A stretch of DNA of 64,000 nt from contig CAIIXF020000008.1 of NCBI GenBank assembly GCA_903813345.2, forward strand, positions 4,163,341 to 4,227,340. Direction: 5' to 3'. How positions within the stretch are numbered: the first letter of the stretch is position 1; each line of letters opens with the position of its first letter. The notes under the pieces were generated by a model that worked only from the letters and a program-made list of their open reading frames with translations, had not been told where the DNA came from and did no database searches. The translations under genes and the position numbers were made by a program. Of the stretch, positions 25,868-56,601 are shown in pieces. The stretch is from Owenia fusiformis (Eukaryota > Annelida > Polychaeta > Sabellida > Oweniidae).

Positions 25868-27410
25868 CAGGGTGGGCCAAAGAAAACCACCCCCCTAACC
25901 AATATTCCTGATAAATATTTATTTTTTAACAATCACACCAACAATGATATATCATATTAAAGATAATTTAATTTGCAACAGAATGATATATAATAGCACC
26001 ATTTTCAACAACCCCATATAGAAATATGACCATTTATGTGACATGGGGGTCAAAAAACACCTTTTCAATTTTCGTCGATTTTGCAACAATTGCCTATTTC
26101 TACCAAATTTTAGTAAATTAAAACATTGTCATGAGTCTTTCATATTTGGATATTATATATTGTTTTCATTCAATTTTTGAACCACACATGCTCAATATAC
26201 ATGTGTATGCTTATAAAACTAATTCATTTCTTCTTCAGTCTGTCCAAAAATAGCTCAATAGACCCACCCCCGGACCCATCCTCTGATTGGATTATTCGCT
26301 TAAGACACGGAAGCCATTGGTTGATGGCATAATTGATGGATGTATGCGGAAGTACCATTCAACTGCTAGTTATTCTTTCTTTTAGTTCCTCTACATCCCT
26401 GATAGGCTGGGTATATTTAAATATCAACTGTTCTAGATGCTCCCAGGTATGGTAATCAACATTATTGGCAACTGGACTGCTAGTTAGCCATTTTGCTGGG
26501 CTAGAGATGGTGACATTTCGAATCTCCAAAAACTCCAGGGTAGCATTGGACCTGTGTGATGGAGCACTGTTCTATCAGAAAATGAAATTTCTTTCACATG
26601 TTTTTTATATTCTTGAGGAGTCCTTTTTTACCACCTCATGTCATTAACATTCAGAGTATATTTTTGCTCCTGGTTCAAAAAACAGGGCCTGTATGGTCTT
26701 TCCTTTTTGGGAAACACTGAGTGGACACCACCTACTTTTCAGAAAAATGTCATCTCGATCTGAGTAGCCTTTTATCGCAAATGTCACTATTCTTGCTTAC
26801 TGATATAGAGTATAGCCTTTTTATTACATGTATAGTACTTGGGGCATTTAGAACAGTTGGTCTATGGAGATCCCTAGCCCATCAGGGGTGTAGACATACT
26901 GAAAGAATGAATAATTAGGTGTTGGATGGTACTTCTGCAGAGGTCCATCAATTATACCAATGACTTTCGCGTTTTAAGCGAGAAATCAAATCAGAAGTTG
27001 GGTCCGGGGTGAGTCTATTGAGCCATATTTGGACAGACTGAAGAAGAAATGAATTAATTTTATAAGCATACACATGTATATTGAGCATGCAAGGTTCAAA
27101 ATCTGAATGAAAACAATATATAATATCCAATTATGAAAGACTCATGACAATGTTGTAATTTACTAAAATTTGGTAGAAATAGGCAATTGTTCGCACAATT
27201 CGACGAAAATTGAAAAGGTGTTTTTTGACCCCCATGTCACATAAATGGTTATATCTCGAGCCAGAGTTGTTGAAAATTGTTCTATTATATATCATTCTGT
27301 TGCAAATTAAATTATCTTTAAAATGATATATCATTGTTGGTGTGCATGTTAAAAATTGAATATTTATCAGAAATATTGGCTAGGGGGGTGGTTTTTTTTG
27401 GCCCACCCTG
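25868..27410. mobile_element. Mariner-like foldback transposon with ~470-bp inverted arms
   Basis: Starts CAGGGTGGGCCAAAGAAAAC and ends TTTTTTGGCCCACCCTG, embedded in TATATA on both sides (TA target site). Homology between arms runs far inward: left 25,868-26,340 pairs with right 26,944-27,410, including GTCACATAAATGG, GAAAATTGAAAAGGTGTTTT and the transposase 3' end. The ~600-bp unique centre holds more of the transposase in minus orientation. Noncoding now. Confidence 0.85.
26224..26640 (-). pseudogene. Mariner/IS630-type transposase, C-terminal relic
   Basis: Reading the minus strand with frame and stop defects gives SAPSHRS (compare the DGAPAH block around the second catalytic Asp of mariner transposases), then TISSPAKWLTSSPVANNVDY, YHTWEHLEQLIFKYTQPIRD, VEELKERIT, and a tail with INQWLPCLKRIIQSEDG and LFLDRLKKK-stop at 26,224-26,226. 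The DDE core is incomplete, the Asp of the motif reads Ser, and stops interrupt it. The same 3' tail occurs again, inverted, in the other arm of the element near 26,945-27,060. Confidence 0.7.
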
Positions 27411-27430
27411 TATATATATTAATGACAGTA

Positions 27431-27436
27431 TTTATT
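27431..27436 (-). other. Candidate poly(A) signal of PEX6
   Basis: AATAAA on the minus strand ~356 bp beyond the PEX6 stop codon and just before the mariner element end. It is the first perfect hexamer I found downstream; transcript ends are unknown. Confidence 0.35.
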
Positions 27437-27639
27437 CTGGAATTCTACTTATTACAATAGTATAATTGACTATAAATTATTACGTTAACTGCAATCTTGT
27501 TAGAGGTTTTGTAATTGTGACGTCAAATAAATGCTGAATTCTCCCTAATATAGACTTCAGGTTTGATACATATACCTTTATGACATATTTTTGATTGATA
27601 AAATTTACACTTGTTTGTCATATCATCAGCCCCTACTGT

Positions 27640-27791
27640 CTGACGAAGGTCTACTCTGGTCTATAAAGGTATACCCCTCATATAAGCAGGTCTACCGCTC
27701 ACACATACAGTTCTACCCTGCCTTATGAAGGTCTACCAAGGTATATAAAGATCTAACCCTCATATATAGTCCATCCCTTATATATGCATGT

Positions 27792-27800
<9 letters not shown>
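27640..27800 (-). repeat. Degenerate minisatellite at the PEX6 stop codon
   Basis: On the minus strand a motif like GAGGGTAGACCTTTATATA recurs about six times at 22-28 bp spacing: GAGGGTAGACATGCATATAT, GAGGGTTAGATC, CTTGGTAGACCTT, CAGGGTAGAACTG, GCGGTAGACCTG, GAGGGGTATACC. The first unit contains the PEX6 terminator itself (GGG TAG), so the array begins in the last codon and forms the proximal 3' UTR. Confidence 0.65.
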
Positions 27801-48663
<20,863 letters not shown>

Positions 48664-48865
48664 TCAAGACAGAACTCGTATAAGGCAAAGGTTAAAACAC
48701 AAAAAAAAAATTTAAGAAAAATTATTGCTCTTGTGAATTGAGATATTAAAAATTTCTTCTGAAACAAAGTCCTCTGACCATAAGGCATCAGTTTTTAAAG
48801 TTTGAACAAAATCTGCCAACCAGTATTTGACTTATGAAAAATGGCACCCATTTCCAATATCCCAG

Positions 48866-49277
48866 ATGCGAGTAGAAATAATCTTGATTTACGTCATTAA
48901 AAATTCACAATTCAGTCAAACTGATGTCATATTTGGAATCTACATGTAAAATTACATTGGTTTTGAAAACTTTGAAAATTTAATTTTCTTTGAAAATGTG
49001 ACTTCTAGGTCGGGGAGATTCCCCATAGACTGATAGACCCCATGTTGTAAAACCACAAAAAGTGAAATATTTTTTCTTGTGTTGGGCAGATAATATTTTC
49101 TTTTACTGGACATATTTTAATTTGTATAACTATCAGATACATAAGGGTAATACGAAAAGTTAACCACTAAAACTGATGCATATTCAAGTTTAAGGGAATT
49201 TTGTAATACCCTACCATGTTAATTCCCCCAAATCAGCCACCTGGTGGCAAAACTGGTAACTACCTACTCGCATCTGA
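48866..49277. mobile_element. MITE copy 2 (TGCGAGTAG family)
   Basis: Termini CAGATGCGAGTAG (48,883) and CTACTCGCATCTG (49,264-49,276) are perfect inverse repeats. The interior matches 29,150-29,585 in the opposite orientation. It lies upstream (in transcription order) of the first PEX6 exon present here. Confidence 0.8.
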
Positions 49278-50144
49278 GTAATTGAGCAGCCACATTGACA
49301 TTTTTTCTCATAGAAGGATGGATGGACAGTTTCTCTATATCCCTACACAACCTTTGTATGGGGATCAGGCCTTTACAATATTTATAAAATACACTATGAA
49401 TCAAGCATATGCCATCTTTTTCATCATAACATGGTCATATTTGTGAATTCTTTGATAATATTCAATTTTGATATACATGTACAGCAATTGTCTAAAATAT
49501 TCAAAATCACATTGTAAACAGTCCTGGTATGAGCCTACAAATATAGTCAGGTCACAAATGTTTGGAAAATACCAAAAAGAAGTAATAATTAACACATTTG
49601 TTTCATTTACCATAAACTTTATTCTTTATTGATAAATATTTGAAGTAATTTTATACAAATTAAAATGATAGTCGAATGTCAATATGATTTATGATATTGT
49701 AACGGAATTTTAAATGTAAAATTTTTGATTTTTGATAAAGTGCTGTATTTTTGTACATTAGGTAATTATTACACTTGGAAAGTAATTTCCCATTGAGATT
49801 ATTAAGATTTATAAATGTAGTATCATTTGCAGCACTTAGGTTGTACTTACAGAGGTGAAATAGTTCACATGTTTTATTTATTTGATCACGATTTTGTTTA
49901 TGTTGATCGGGCAGTCTTATCTAGCAGTCTAATTTGTAGTTGATCGGTAGTCTAACATGGCAGCTTTATTATTTTACTTCCTGCTTTTGATTCGATTGAA
50001 TCGAAGGAAAATTAGACTAGATAGTGATTAATTACTGTTATATTTCTTGAGTCAATATTATAATCTTGCTGTATGATCAATATTAAAGCGAAATATGGCG
50101 TAATTAAGCTGTAATTCACAGTTGAAATCTTGTACGAAAATCGA

Positions 50145-50166
50145 TGACGTCATCGGGCCTATATAA
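50145..50166 (+). promoter_or_regulatory. LTR promoter: CRE-like site and TATA box
   Basis: A TGACGTCA palindrome (50,145-50,152) is followed 7 bp later by TATATAA (50,160-50,166), giving a compact promoter. Transcription should begin ~30 bp downstream, so U3 is ~0.5 kb and R-U5 would take most of the LTR. The same pair is at 60,590-60,611 in the 3' LTR. Confidence 0.65.
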
Positions 50167-51059
50167 CTATCTCGCTGTTGAAGGCTCGTCAGTGCGATGC
50201 CAGATGTTGTCGAGGAAGGGCCTCCAGAGCGGAATTTCGGGAAACAGCTAAAATCTTCTAAGTTTTATAGAACTTAGTCGATTTTGTGGTCTTGAAGCTA
50301 TACGTTTGCAGTATACACATGAAGATAGAAGCTGTACCTTAGTAGAATACATCTGATGAGCCAAGCTATACGTTTGCAGTATACAAGGGCAGATTGAGGA
50401 AACTAAGTGTGCGAAACTTAGTTTATTTTGGAACTTGGATTTTTGGGAAACTTTGATGTAGCTAAGTGAGAGGAACTTAGTTTATTTATCGCACTGGAAG
50501 TAAGGGAGATCTACAAGACTGGACAAAACTTCAACAGGGTGAAGCTATCCCCAGCGCAAAGCATTAGACGTATTGTCCAGCCTTCATAGACTGAGAGGAA
50601 ATGCTGACATAACTTGTGTTTGAGAAACAAGCTATTTTGATCATCAAGGAACTTAGACGATTTACAACATTATTGAACTTAGTCAATATTTGGTGAAACA
50701 TTATTTTGGACTTTGTTGTTTTTGGAGAAAGAAATATTTAACTTAGAATATTTCAACATCAGTATAACTTAGCATGAAATTAACTTAGTCAATATTTGGT
50801 GAAACATTATTTTGGACTTTGTTATTTTTGGAAAGAGAAATATTGAACTTAGAATATTTTAATATCAGTATCACTTAACATTAAATGAACTTAGTCATTT
50901 TAGAGGTCAAATATTTTCACATGTTATATTTTTGCATATGTCGTTGTGTGCATGCTATATTTGTAGGTAGCCTTGTTATTTAATTGTGAAGGAAGTAGGC
51001 TACATGGACTTAGCAGTTGATGCCGTGAATTAGACGTCCCTGGACTTGGTAGTTTGAAG

Positions 51060-52195
51060 ATTGTGATAGTTTGACTTATACATCTACAGAGAAGAGGTTC
51101 TGGGACTTAGCAGTTTACTCAACGAGATATTTTGACTTTGATGATTTTTGGTCATTGAAGTTAGAATATACATCTACATAGAAGAGGTTCCAGGACTTAG
51201 CAGTTTATTCAACGAGATATTTTGACTTTGATGATTTTGGGTCATTGAAGTTAGAATATACATCTACAGAGAAGAGGTTCTAGGACTTAGCAGATTATCC
51301 AGCGAGATATTTTGACTTTGATGATCTTGTGTCATTGAAGTTAGAATATACATCTACATTGAGGAGGATCCTGGTGATAGCCGTTCACAGAGCTGATAGT
51401 TTGACTTGGATTATTTCACATAATCAAAGTTGAACTATACTACAACACTTTGAGGAGTATCCAGGAGATAGTCGTTTACAGACTTGATATAGTTTGACTT
51501 GGATTATTTCACATAATCAAAGTTGAACTATACTACAACACAGAGAGAAGGATCCAGGAGATAACCATTTACAGAGTTGATAGTTTGACTTAGATTATTT
51601 CACATAATCAAAGTTGAATTATACTACAACACATTGAGGAGGATCCAGGACTTAGGAGTTTACACAATTGATATAGTTTGACTTGGATTATTTCACATAA
51701 TCAAAGTTGAACTATACTACAACACATTGAGGAAGATCCAGGAGATAACCATTTACAGACTTGATAGTTTAACTTGGATTATTTCACATAATCAAAGTTG
51801 AATTATACTACAACCCAGAGAAGAGGATCCAGGAGATTTACGTTTACGGAGCAATAGTTTGACTTAGATTATTTCACATAATCAAAGTTGAATTATAATA
51901 CAACACAGTGAAGAGGATCCAGGAGATAGCCGTTTACAGAGCCGATAGTTTAACTTAGATTATTTTACATAATCAAAGTTGAATTATACTACAACCCAGA
52001 GAGGAGGATCCAGGAGATAGCCATTTACCGAGCCGATAGTTGACTTGATGATTTCACATTATCAAAGCTGAATTATACTACAATACAGTGAAGGGAATCC
52101 AGGAGATTTACGTTTACGGAGCAATAGTTTGACTTAGATGATTTCACATCATCAAATTTGAATCATACTACACTACATAGAGGAGGATCCAGGAG
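51060..52195 (+). repeat. Tandem repeats within the 5' LTR
   Basis: First three ~90-bp units (TATACATCTACAGAGAAGAG, GACTTAGCAG, GAGATATTTTGACTTTGATG), then about nine ~95-100-bp units (GATCCAGGAGATA, TTTACAGAG, GATAGTTTGACTTGGATTAT, CACATAATCAAAGTTGAA, TATACTACAACAC). Each second-type unit can fold through ATTATTTCACATAATC. The same array lies at about 61,505-62,640 in the 3' LTR. Confidence 0.9.
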
Positions 52196-52683
52196 ATTAC
52201 TATTTCAGGTTCAAGTTACAAGTACAATACAAGACGTACAAGTATTACAACATATGTGAACTTTTAATATTGGAGATACAACAGTGGTATATAGTGATCA
52301 TATACTTTAGTTTATATGGACTCTGGATATTGTGTTCTTAGTGATTATTATTAGCTTATACGGACTCTAGATATTGCTTTATTAGTGATAAATATTAGCT
52401 TATATGGACTTTTGAGTTGTGAGTTTTGAGAGAGATAATAATATCGTAGCATTTTAACCTTCATACTTGACATTTAATGTACATCTTTATTTGGGCTTAT
52501 AAACGCCACAATATACTGTTTTATATTTATATTTAATTGTATATGTCTGTTTAATTCTTTAGGGACAATCGCACATTTAACGTGTGCCGTGTAACTCACC
52601 AAGTAAACACCGTTTACTAAACAGTGGGCCTATTATTAGCCACGCTACCACGTATATCCACAAAAATAGGCCAAACTGTTACA

Positions 52684-52704
52684 TTGGTGGCAGCGGTGTT
52701 GGGA
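52684..52704 (+). promoter_or_regulatory. Primer-binding site
   Basis: Directly after the LTR, TTGGTGGCAGCGGTGTTGGG: the TGGTGGCAGC core begins with TGG as expected for pairing with a tRNA 3' CCA end. The primer tRNA identity was not determined. Confidence 0.6.
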
Positions 52705-52754
52705 TTGACTGTTGCTGAGGAATTGAACCAGAGGCACATTATAGCACTTTAAAG

Positions 52755-54011
52755 ATGGATACAGAAGATCCAAAGTCAATAGAGAGTAGTGATCTCTCTG
52801 ATACAAATACAGACAAGTCTAAAGATGTAGAGAAGACTGTCTTTGTAAAGTTAGTTACAGACGGTGAGATAGATAATCCCATAGCCAAGGATGACACTCT
52901 TCAATATACAGGAAGAAAGGCTACGGAACACATGGCTACAGAACTCCCAGCAATGGAGAAATGGAGGTTGCCAAGTGAGGCAGATCCAGATGAGAGACGC
53001 ACTACAGTTGGTGGTGCAGAAGCAATCTACCCTAGTGATAAGACTGGGATAGAAGCAGAGTTTAAGAAAGCTTGGGGTGGACAGACTACTGGCTATTGGT
53101 CAGGCATAGTACATGATGGTGTTTATAGTCCACAGAGTCAAGCATGGGGAGCCAGACCCAAAGGAGATAGATATATGCCTCGCACCTCAACAATGATAAC
53201 TACACCTGCCGAACTTAAACTGGGCATGCAGGAAAGACCAGTTGACAGAGAAATGAAAACACATATACATGTTATGGAAGATGCCATTAACCAGAATGTG
53301 ACCACCATAAATATTATGGAAGGACATATGTCTAACATTGGTGGAGAAGTAACACAGATTAAGGATCAGATGAACAACTTATGCCAGACATTACAGATGG
53401 TATTACAAGGTCCAATTTCTCGCTCTGAGCCAGTATTACAGAGTAATGTCCAACCTTCAAGTCCTGTAGTTACATCAGGATTGAATCCAGGGATTAGGAC
53501 AGAGTTACAGACGAAGTCAAGTGTAACCCCTCAGAGATTACAGTCTCGAGAGGTTGTTTCTACAATTAACCCACAGCAAAGACTGGTAGGGGGGTGCATA
53601 GTGGCTAATCGAGAATTGCCTATGAAACCCGATAGAGAGATAACACCCCCAAAGTGGCCACTCAGGCGTCAGAAAAGAATGACTTCTGAAGAAGATTTTC
53701 CGGGGTTGTCAAAGAGACCTGCATTTCAGAGTCCTCCAACAAATAGGCGAATTGTAACTGTAGCTTCAGAAGGTGACTATGGATTCAGGGAGGCAGAGTT
53801 TGCTGCAGAACCGAATGAAAGAATGTTTATGCCTCAACAGACCCAAAGTCAGCCTTCAGAGGATAGACACAGATTTATTCAAGAAGAACCACAGGAGGAT
53901 GCTCAACATATGGAGGCTAAAAATTATGTGAATGCTGATTCAGAACAACCAGACAAGAGCATGATATCCATGGTTGTGAAGCTTACAGAGACAATGTTGG
54001 CAAAAGGATGA
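52755..54011 (+). CDS. Retrotransposon upstream ORF (N-terminal Gag region or accessory protein), 418 aa
   Basis: Begins with the first ATG after the primer site (MDTEDPKSIESSDLSDTNTD). It is acidic at the start, then hydrophilic and glutamine/proline-rich, with a possible coiled-coil stretch around residues 170-220 (HIHVMEDAINQNVTTINIME). It ends in LTETMLAKG-TGA. No nucleic-acid-binding motif was seen. The next frame continues coherently across the stop (DEQTTKLVEKVLEE), so this may be the amino-terminal part of a long Gag joined by a +1 shift at the GCAAAAGGATGA site, or separated by a mutation. A domain assignment is not possible by eye. Confidence 0.75.
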   Translation: MDTEDPKSIESSDLSDTNTDKSKDVEKTVFVKLVTDGEIDNPIAKDDTLQYTGRKATEHMATELPAMEKWRLPSEADPDERRTTVGGAEAIYPSDKTGIEAEFKKAWGGQTTGYWSGIVHDGVYSPQSQAWGARPKGDRYMPRTSTMITTPAELKLGMQERPVDREMKTHIHVMEDAINQNVTTINIMEGHMSNIGGEVTQIKDQMNNLCQTLQMVLQGPISRSEPVLQSNVQPSSPVVTSGLNPGIRTELQTKSSVTPQRLQSREVVSTINPQQRLVGGCIVANRELPMKPDREITPPKWPLRRQKRMTSEEDFPGLSKRPAFQSPPTNRRIVTVASEGDYGFREAEFAAEPNERMFMPQQTQSQPSEDRHRFIQEEPQEDAQHMEAKNYVNADSEQPDKSMISMVVKLTETMLAKG

Positions 54012-54036
54012 ACAAACTACGAAGTTAGTAGAGAAG

Positions 54037-56601
54037 GTGTTAGAGGAGCCTTCTGGGAGGAGAGCTGCTCCTCAAAGCAAGACAAAGATCAAGCCCGATA
54101 CTTACAATGGAACTACACCATGGATTGACTACAAAGCATATTTTGCCATGTGTGTAAGTGCTAATTCATGGAGTGATGAAGAGAAGAAACAGTTTCTTGC
54201 AACTAGCCTTAGGGGTCAAGCGCAACAACTCATCTATGAGATGGACCCTGGCTATACGTATGATGAATTGGTGTCTGCCTTAGATAAAAGGTTTGGCCCA
54301 GGAGGTAAAGCAGATGTGTACCAAGCAGAGTGGGTGAGCCGAACACGTAAACCCAAGGAAACACTACAGACTCTGGGTCAAGATGTCAGACGGCTGACAT
54401 CATTAGCATATCCTGAGTTACCACGGGCTGCTCAAGATCGTTTGGCTAGGGAACGTTTTGCACAGGCTATCCCTGATGATGAGATTAGGCGATCCATTCA
54501 TAATCATAGCGGAGATTGCAGCACTTTGGACAAAGCCATCGAAATTGCCATACTAGAAGAGTCTTATCTTGAGTCTGAAAGGATGCGCAAAGGTTTAAAA
54601 CCAAGACATAGAGATGAAAGAGTAAATGCTGTAGAAGAGAAACAGGCTGATAATGAAATATTGAAAGTTGTCAAGACTTTACAGGAAATGCCTGCTAATC
54701 TTTTAGAAGTGATGCAGGAGATGCCTGCTAATCTTATGAAGGTGGTGCAAGAGATGCACAAAGAATCTACAGCTAATCTTAAGACAATATTACAAGAGTT
54801 GAAGGACAAAGAAAAATCCAATGAGTCTGGAGAGAAAAGGCCCGTGTCCAGAGGTGTCAAATGTTATTATTGCGACAAGTTAGGACATTATCAGTCTGAT
54901 TGTTACAAAAAACAGAATGACATCAAGAAAGGCATCATCAAAGATTCGAAAGGAGAATCCACAAATCCTGTTAAGTTTCTAACACATGGAGACTTGGAGA
55001 TATCCAAAAGTGATAGTAGCGACACTACGATACGCAAGATTATAGCCACTGGTACTGTGTGTGGAACGAAGGTAGAGTTCTTAATGGATTCTGGAGCTGT
55101 CCGAACTATGATTGGCCAGCGAAGTTATATGCAGATACCAGATAGACTGAAACCCAGATTGTATCCTGCAGATAGGGTATTCATTCAAGCAAGTGGCAGT
55201 CCCATAGCGGTCTGTGGAATAATTGATGGAATAATTGAATTAGATGGTCAGGAAACACAAACATCCATTGTAGTGGCAGATATTGATCATGATGGAATTT
55301 TAGGATCTGATTTCATGACAATCACTGGTGCTGTGATAAATTATGGTGCTAAAGAATTGACATTTCCAGCAGGTCAACTTGCTGAGGCTATGGCAGCTAA
55401 TGTGATTGAAGATAAGATGCTGCCTTCTACTACTTCTTCAGAGAAGACATCTGCAGATACAGATACCGAGATTATTCAGCTCGAGGAACCTGAGGAACCA
55501 GAGTTGCCTCCAGCGCCTTGTCCAACAGATGAAAGTGATAGCAGTGATGATGATTTAACTGAACTCAAACTTGGAACTCCTGTGTCACAGTCGACACCTG
55601 TTGGAGTTAGATCAAGTCCCATTGGTTATTACCCAGGTAAATCTGGAGAAGAAGATGGATGGGAACCTGTACCTGATGTACCATTTTGTCCGGGTTTGAT
55701 CTGTTTCACACCTAAGAGTGGAGTGATACCAGAGACTCCCTCTGTGAGTCAGGGAAGTACGTCCCAGGCATCGTCAAGTGACGTACAGGGTATTCAAGAC
55801 ACTCCAGATTCACAAGATGTAGAGCCTGATTTATCCCAATATCAAGGAAGTTTACAAAGTGAAGATTTGTTTTCAAACAAATCAAGTAGCCCAGAATTAG
55901 AGTTGAACAGGGACTCAGCAGAATGTGGCGAAGAGAGCTTCCAGACTTGCAGTTCTGCTTCAGAGTTGCAGGCTCAATGTTCAACAGGACTCACAGTTAA
56001 TCAAGATGATACTGAGTTACCAAATATAGGAGAGGCTAGCGGAAGTCAATCAGTCACGGATTGCAGAGTGAAAGAGGATGTTACCATTGAACCTTATACA
56101 ATGCGCTTAATAGAAGTGGAGATGCAGAGGAGCATCAATTCGTGTGAGTTGGGAATTATAGAGCCTCTTACTGATTTTGACGCAGCAAATGTAGAAGTTG
56201 TGTCCACATTGGTAGAATTGGGCCAGCAACAAATGTTTGTGGAAGTGTGGAACCATACTGAATTTGAAGAACATCTACTTGCTGGAATAACCATTGGAGA
56301 GTACAGTACCATTGAAACTGGAGTGTATCATTTGACAGATGCATCTGAGTTGCCTCAAGATGATGTATGCATCTTACAGGGAGCATCTGGTGGTACAGAC
56401 ATGAAAATACAAACACTACCAGCACATTTACAGGAATTATTTGACAGAAGTTGTGAACATCTGACGGATAATCAAAAGGAAAAAGTTAGAGTTATGCTGT
56501 GTCGAAATGCTGATATATTCGCCACAGGAGATGCTGATTTAGGACGCACTCATCTAGTTAAACACCACATTGATACTGGTGATTCTGCCCTATTAAACTA
56601 A
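54037..56601 (+). CDS. gag-pro: Retrotransposon Gag capsid, zinc knuckle and aspartic protease, 854 codons
   Basis: Residues ~20-190 are a gypsy Gag capsid region (KPDTYNGTTPWIDYKAYF, RGQAQQLIYEM, RKPKETLQTLGQDVRRLTSL). A CX2CX4HX4C zinc knuckle lies at C276, C279, H284 and C289. A retropepsin follows with active-site Asp351 in LMDSGA and the GILGSDF flap-side block. Next comes ~300 residues of acidic, Ser/Pro/Gln-rich linker, unusually long. The ORF ends just after the conserved IDTGDS, at TAA 56,599-56,601, overlapping the next ATG by one base (TAATG). In relatives this motif continues without a break into RT, so the stop marks a frame break. The frame is open upstream of 54,037 with no ATG; GTG 54,037 is only the first possible near-cognate start. 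Confidence 0.93.
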   Translation: MLEEPSGRRAAPQSKTKIKPDTYNGTTPWIDYKAYFAMCVSANSWSDEEKKQFLATSLRGQAQQLIYEMDPGYTYDELVSALDKRFGPGGKADVYQAEWVSRTRKPKETLQTLGQDVRRLTSLAYPELPRAAQDRLARERFAQAIPDDEIRRSIHNHSGDCSTLDKAIEIAILEESYLESERMRKGLKPRHRDERVNAVEEKQADNEILKVVKTLQEMPANLLEVMQEMPANLMKVVQEMHKESTANLKTILQELKDKEKSNESGEKRPVSRGVKCYYCDKLGHYQSDCYKKQNDIKKGIIKDSKGESTNPVKFLTHGDLEISKSDSSDTTIRKIIATGTVCGTKVEFLMDSGAVRTMIGQRSYMQIPDRLKPRLYPADRVFIQASGSPIAVCGIIDGIIELDGQETQTSIVVADIDHDGILGSDFMTITGAVINYGAKELTFPAGQLAEAMAANVIEDKMLPSTTSSEKTSADTDTEIIQLEEPEEPELPPAPCPTDESDSSDDDLTELKLGTPVSQSTPVGVRSSPIGYYPGKSGEEDGWEPVPDVPFCPGLICFTPKSGVIPETPSVSQGSTSQASSSDVQGIQDTPDSQDVEPDLSQYQGSLQSEDLFSNKSSSPELELNRDSAECGEESFQTCSSASELQAQCSTGLTVNQDDTELPNIGEASGSQSVTDCRVKEDVTIEPYTMRLIEVEMQRSINSCELGIIEPLTDFDAANVEVVSTLVELGQQQMFVEVWNHTEFEEHLLAGITIGEYSTIETGVYHLTDASELPQDDVCILQGASGGTDMKIQTLPAHLQELFDRSCEHLTDNQKEKVRVMLCRNADIFATGDADLGRTHLVKHHIDTGDSALLN

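Larger units (their letters stand above)
49698..52683 (+). repeat. 5' LTR (2,986 bp)
   Basis: Bounded by TGTAACGG...GTTACA. Comparison with the 3' copy shows about ten differences by eye (e.g. GAAGGGCC/GAAGGACC near 50,217; a T deletion near 50,797 equivalent; AATAGTTTGACTT/AATTGTTTTTACTT; CAATCGCAC/CAATAGCAC), i.e. well under 1%. It is very long for the family. Its second half is tandemly repetitive. Confidence 0.96.
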
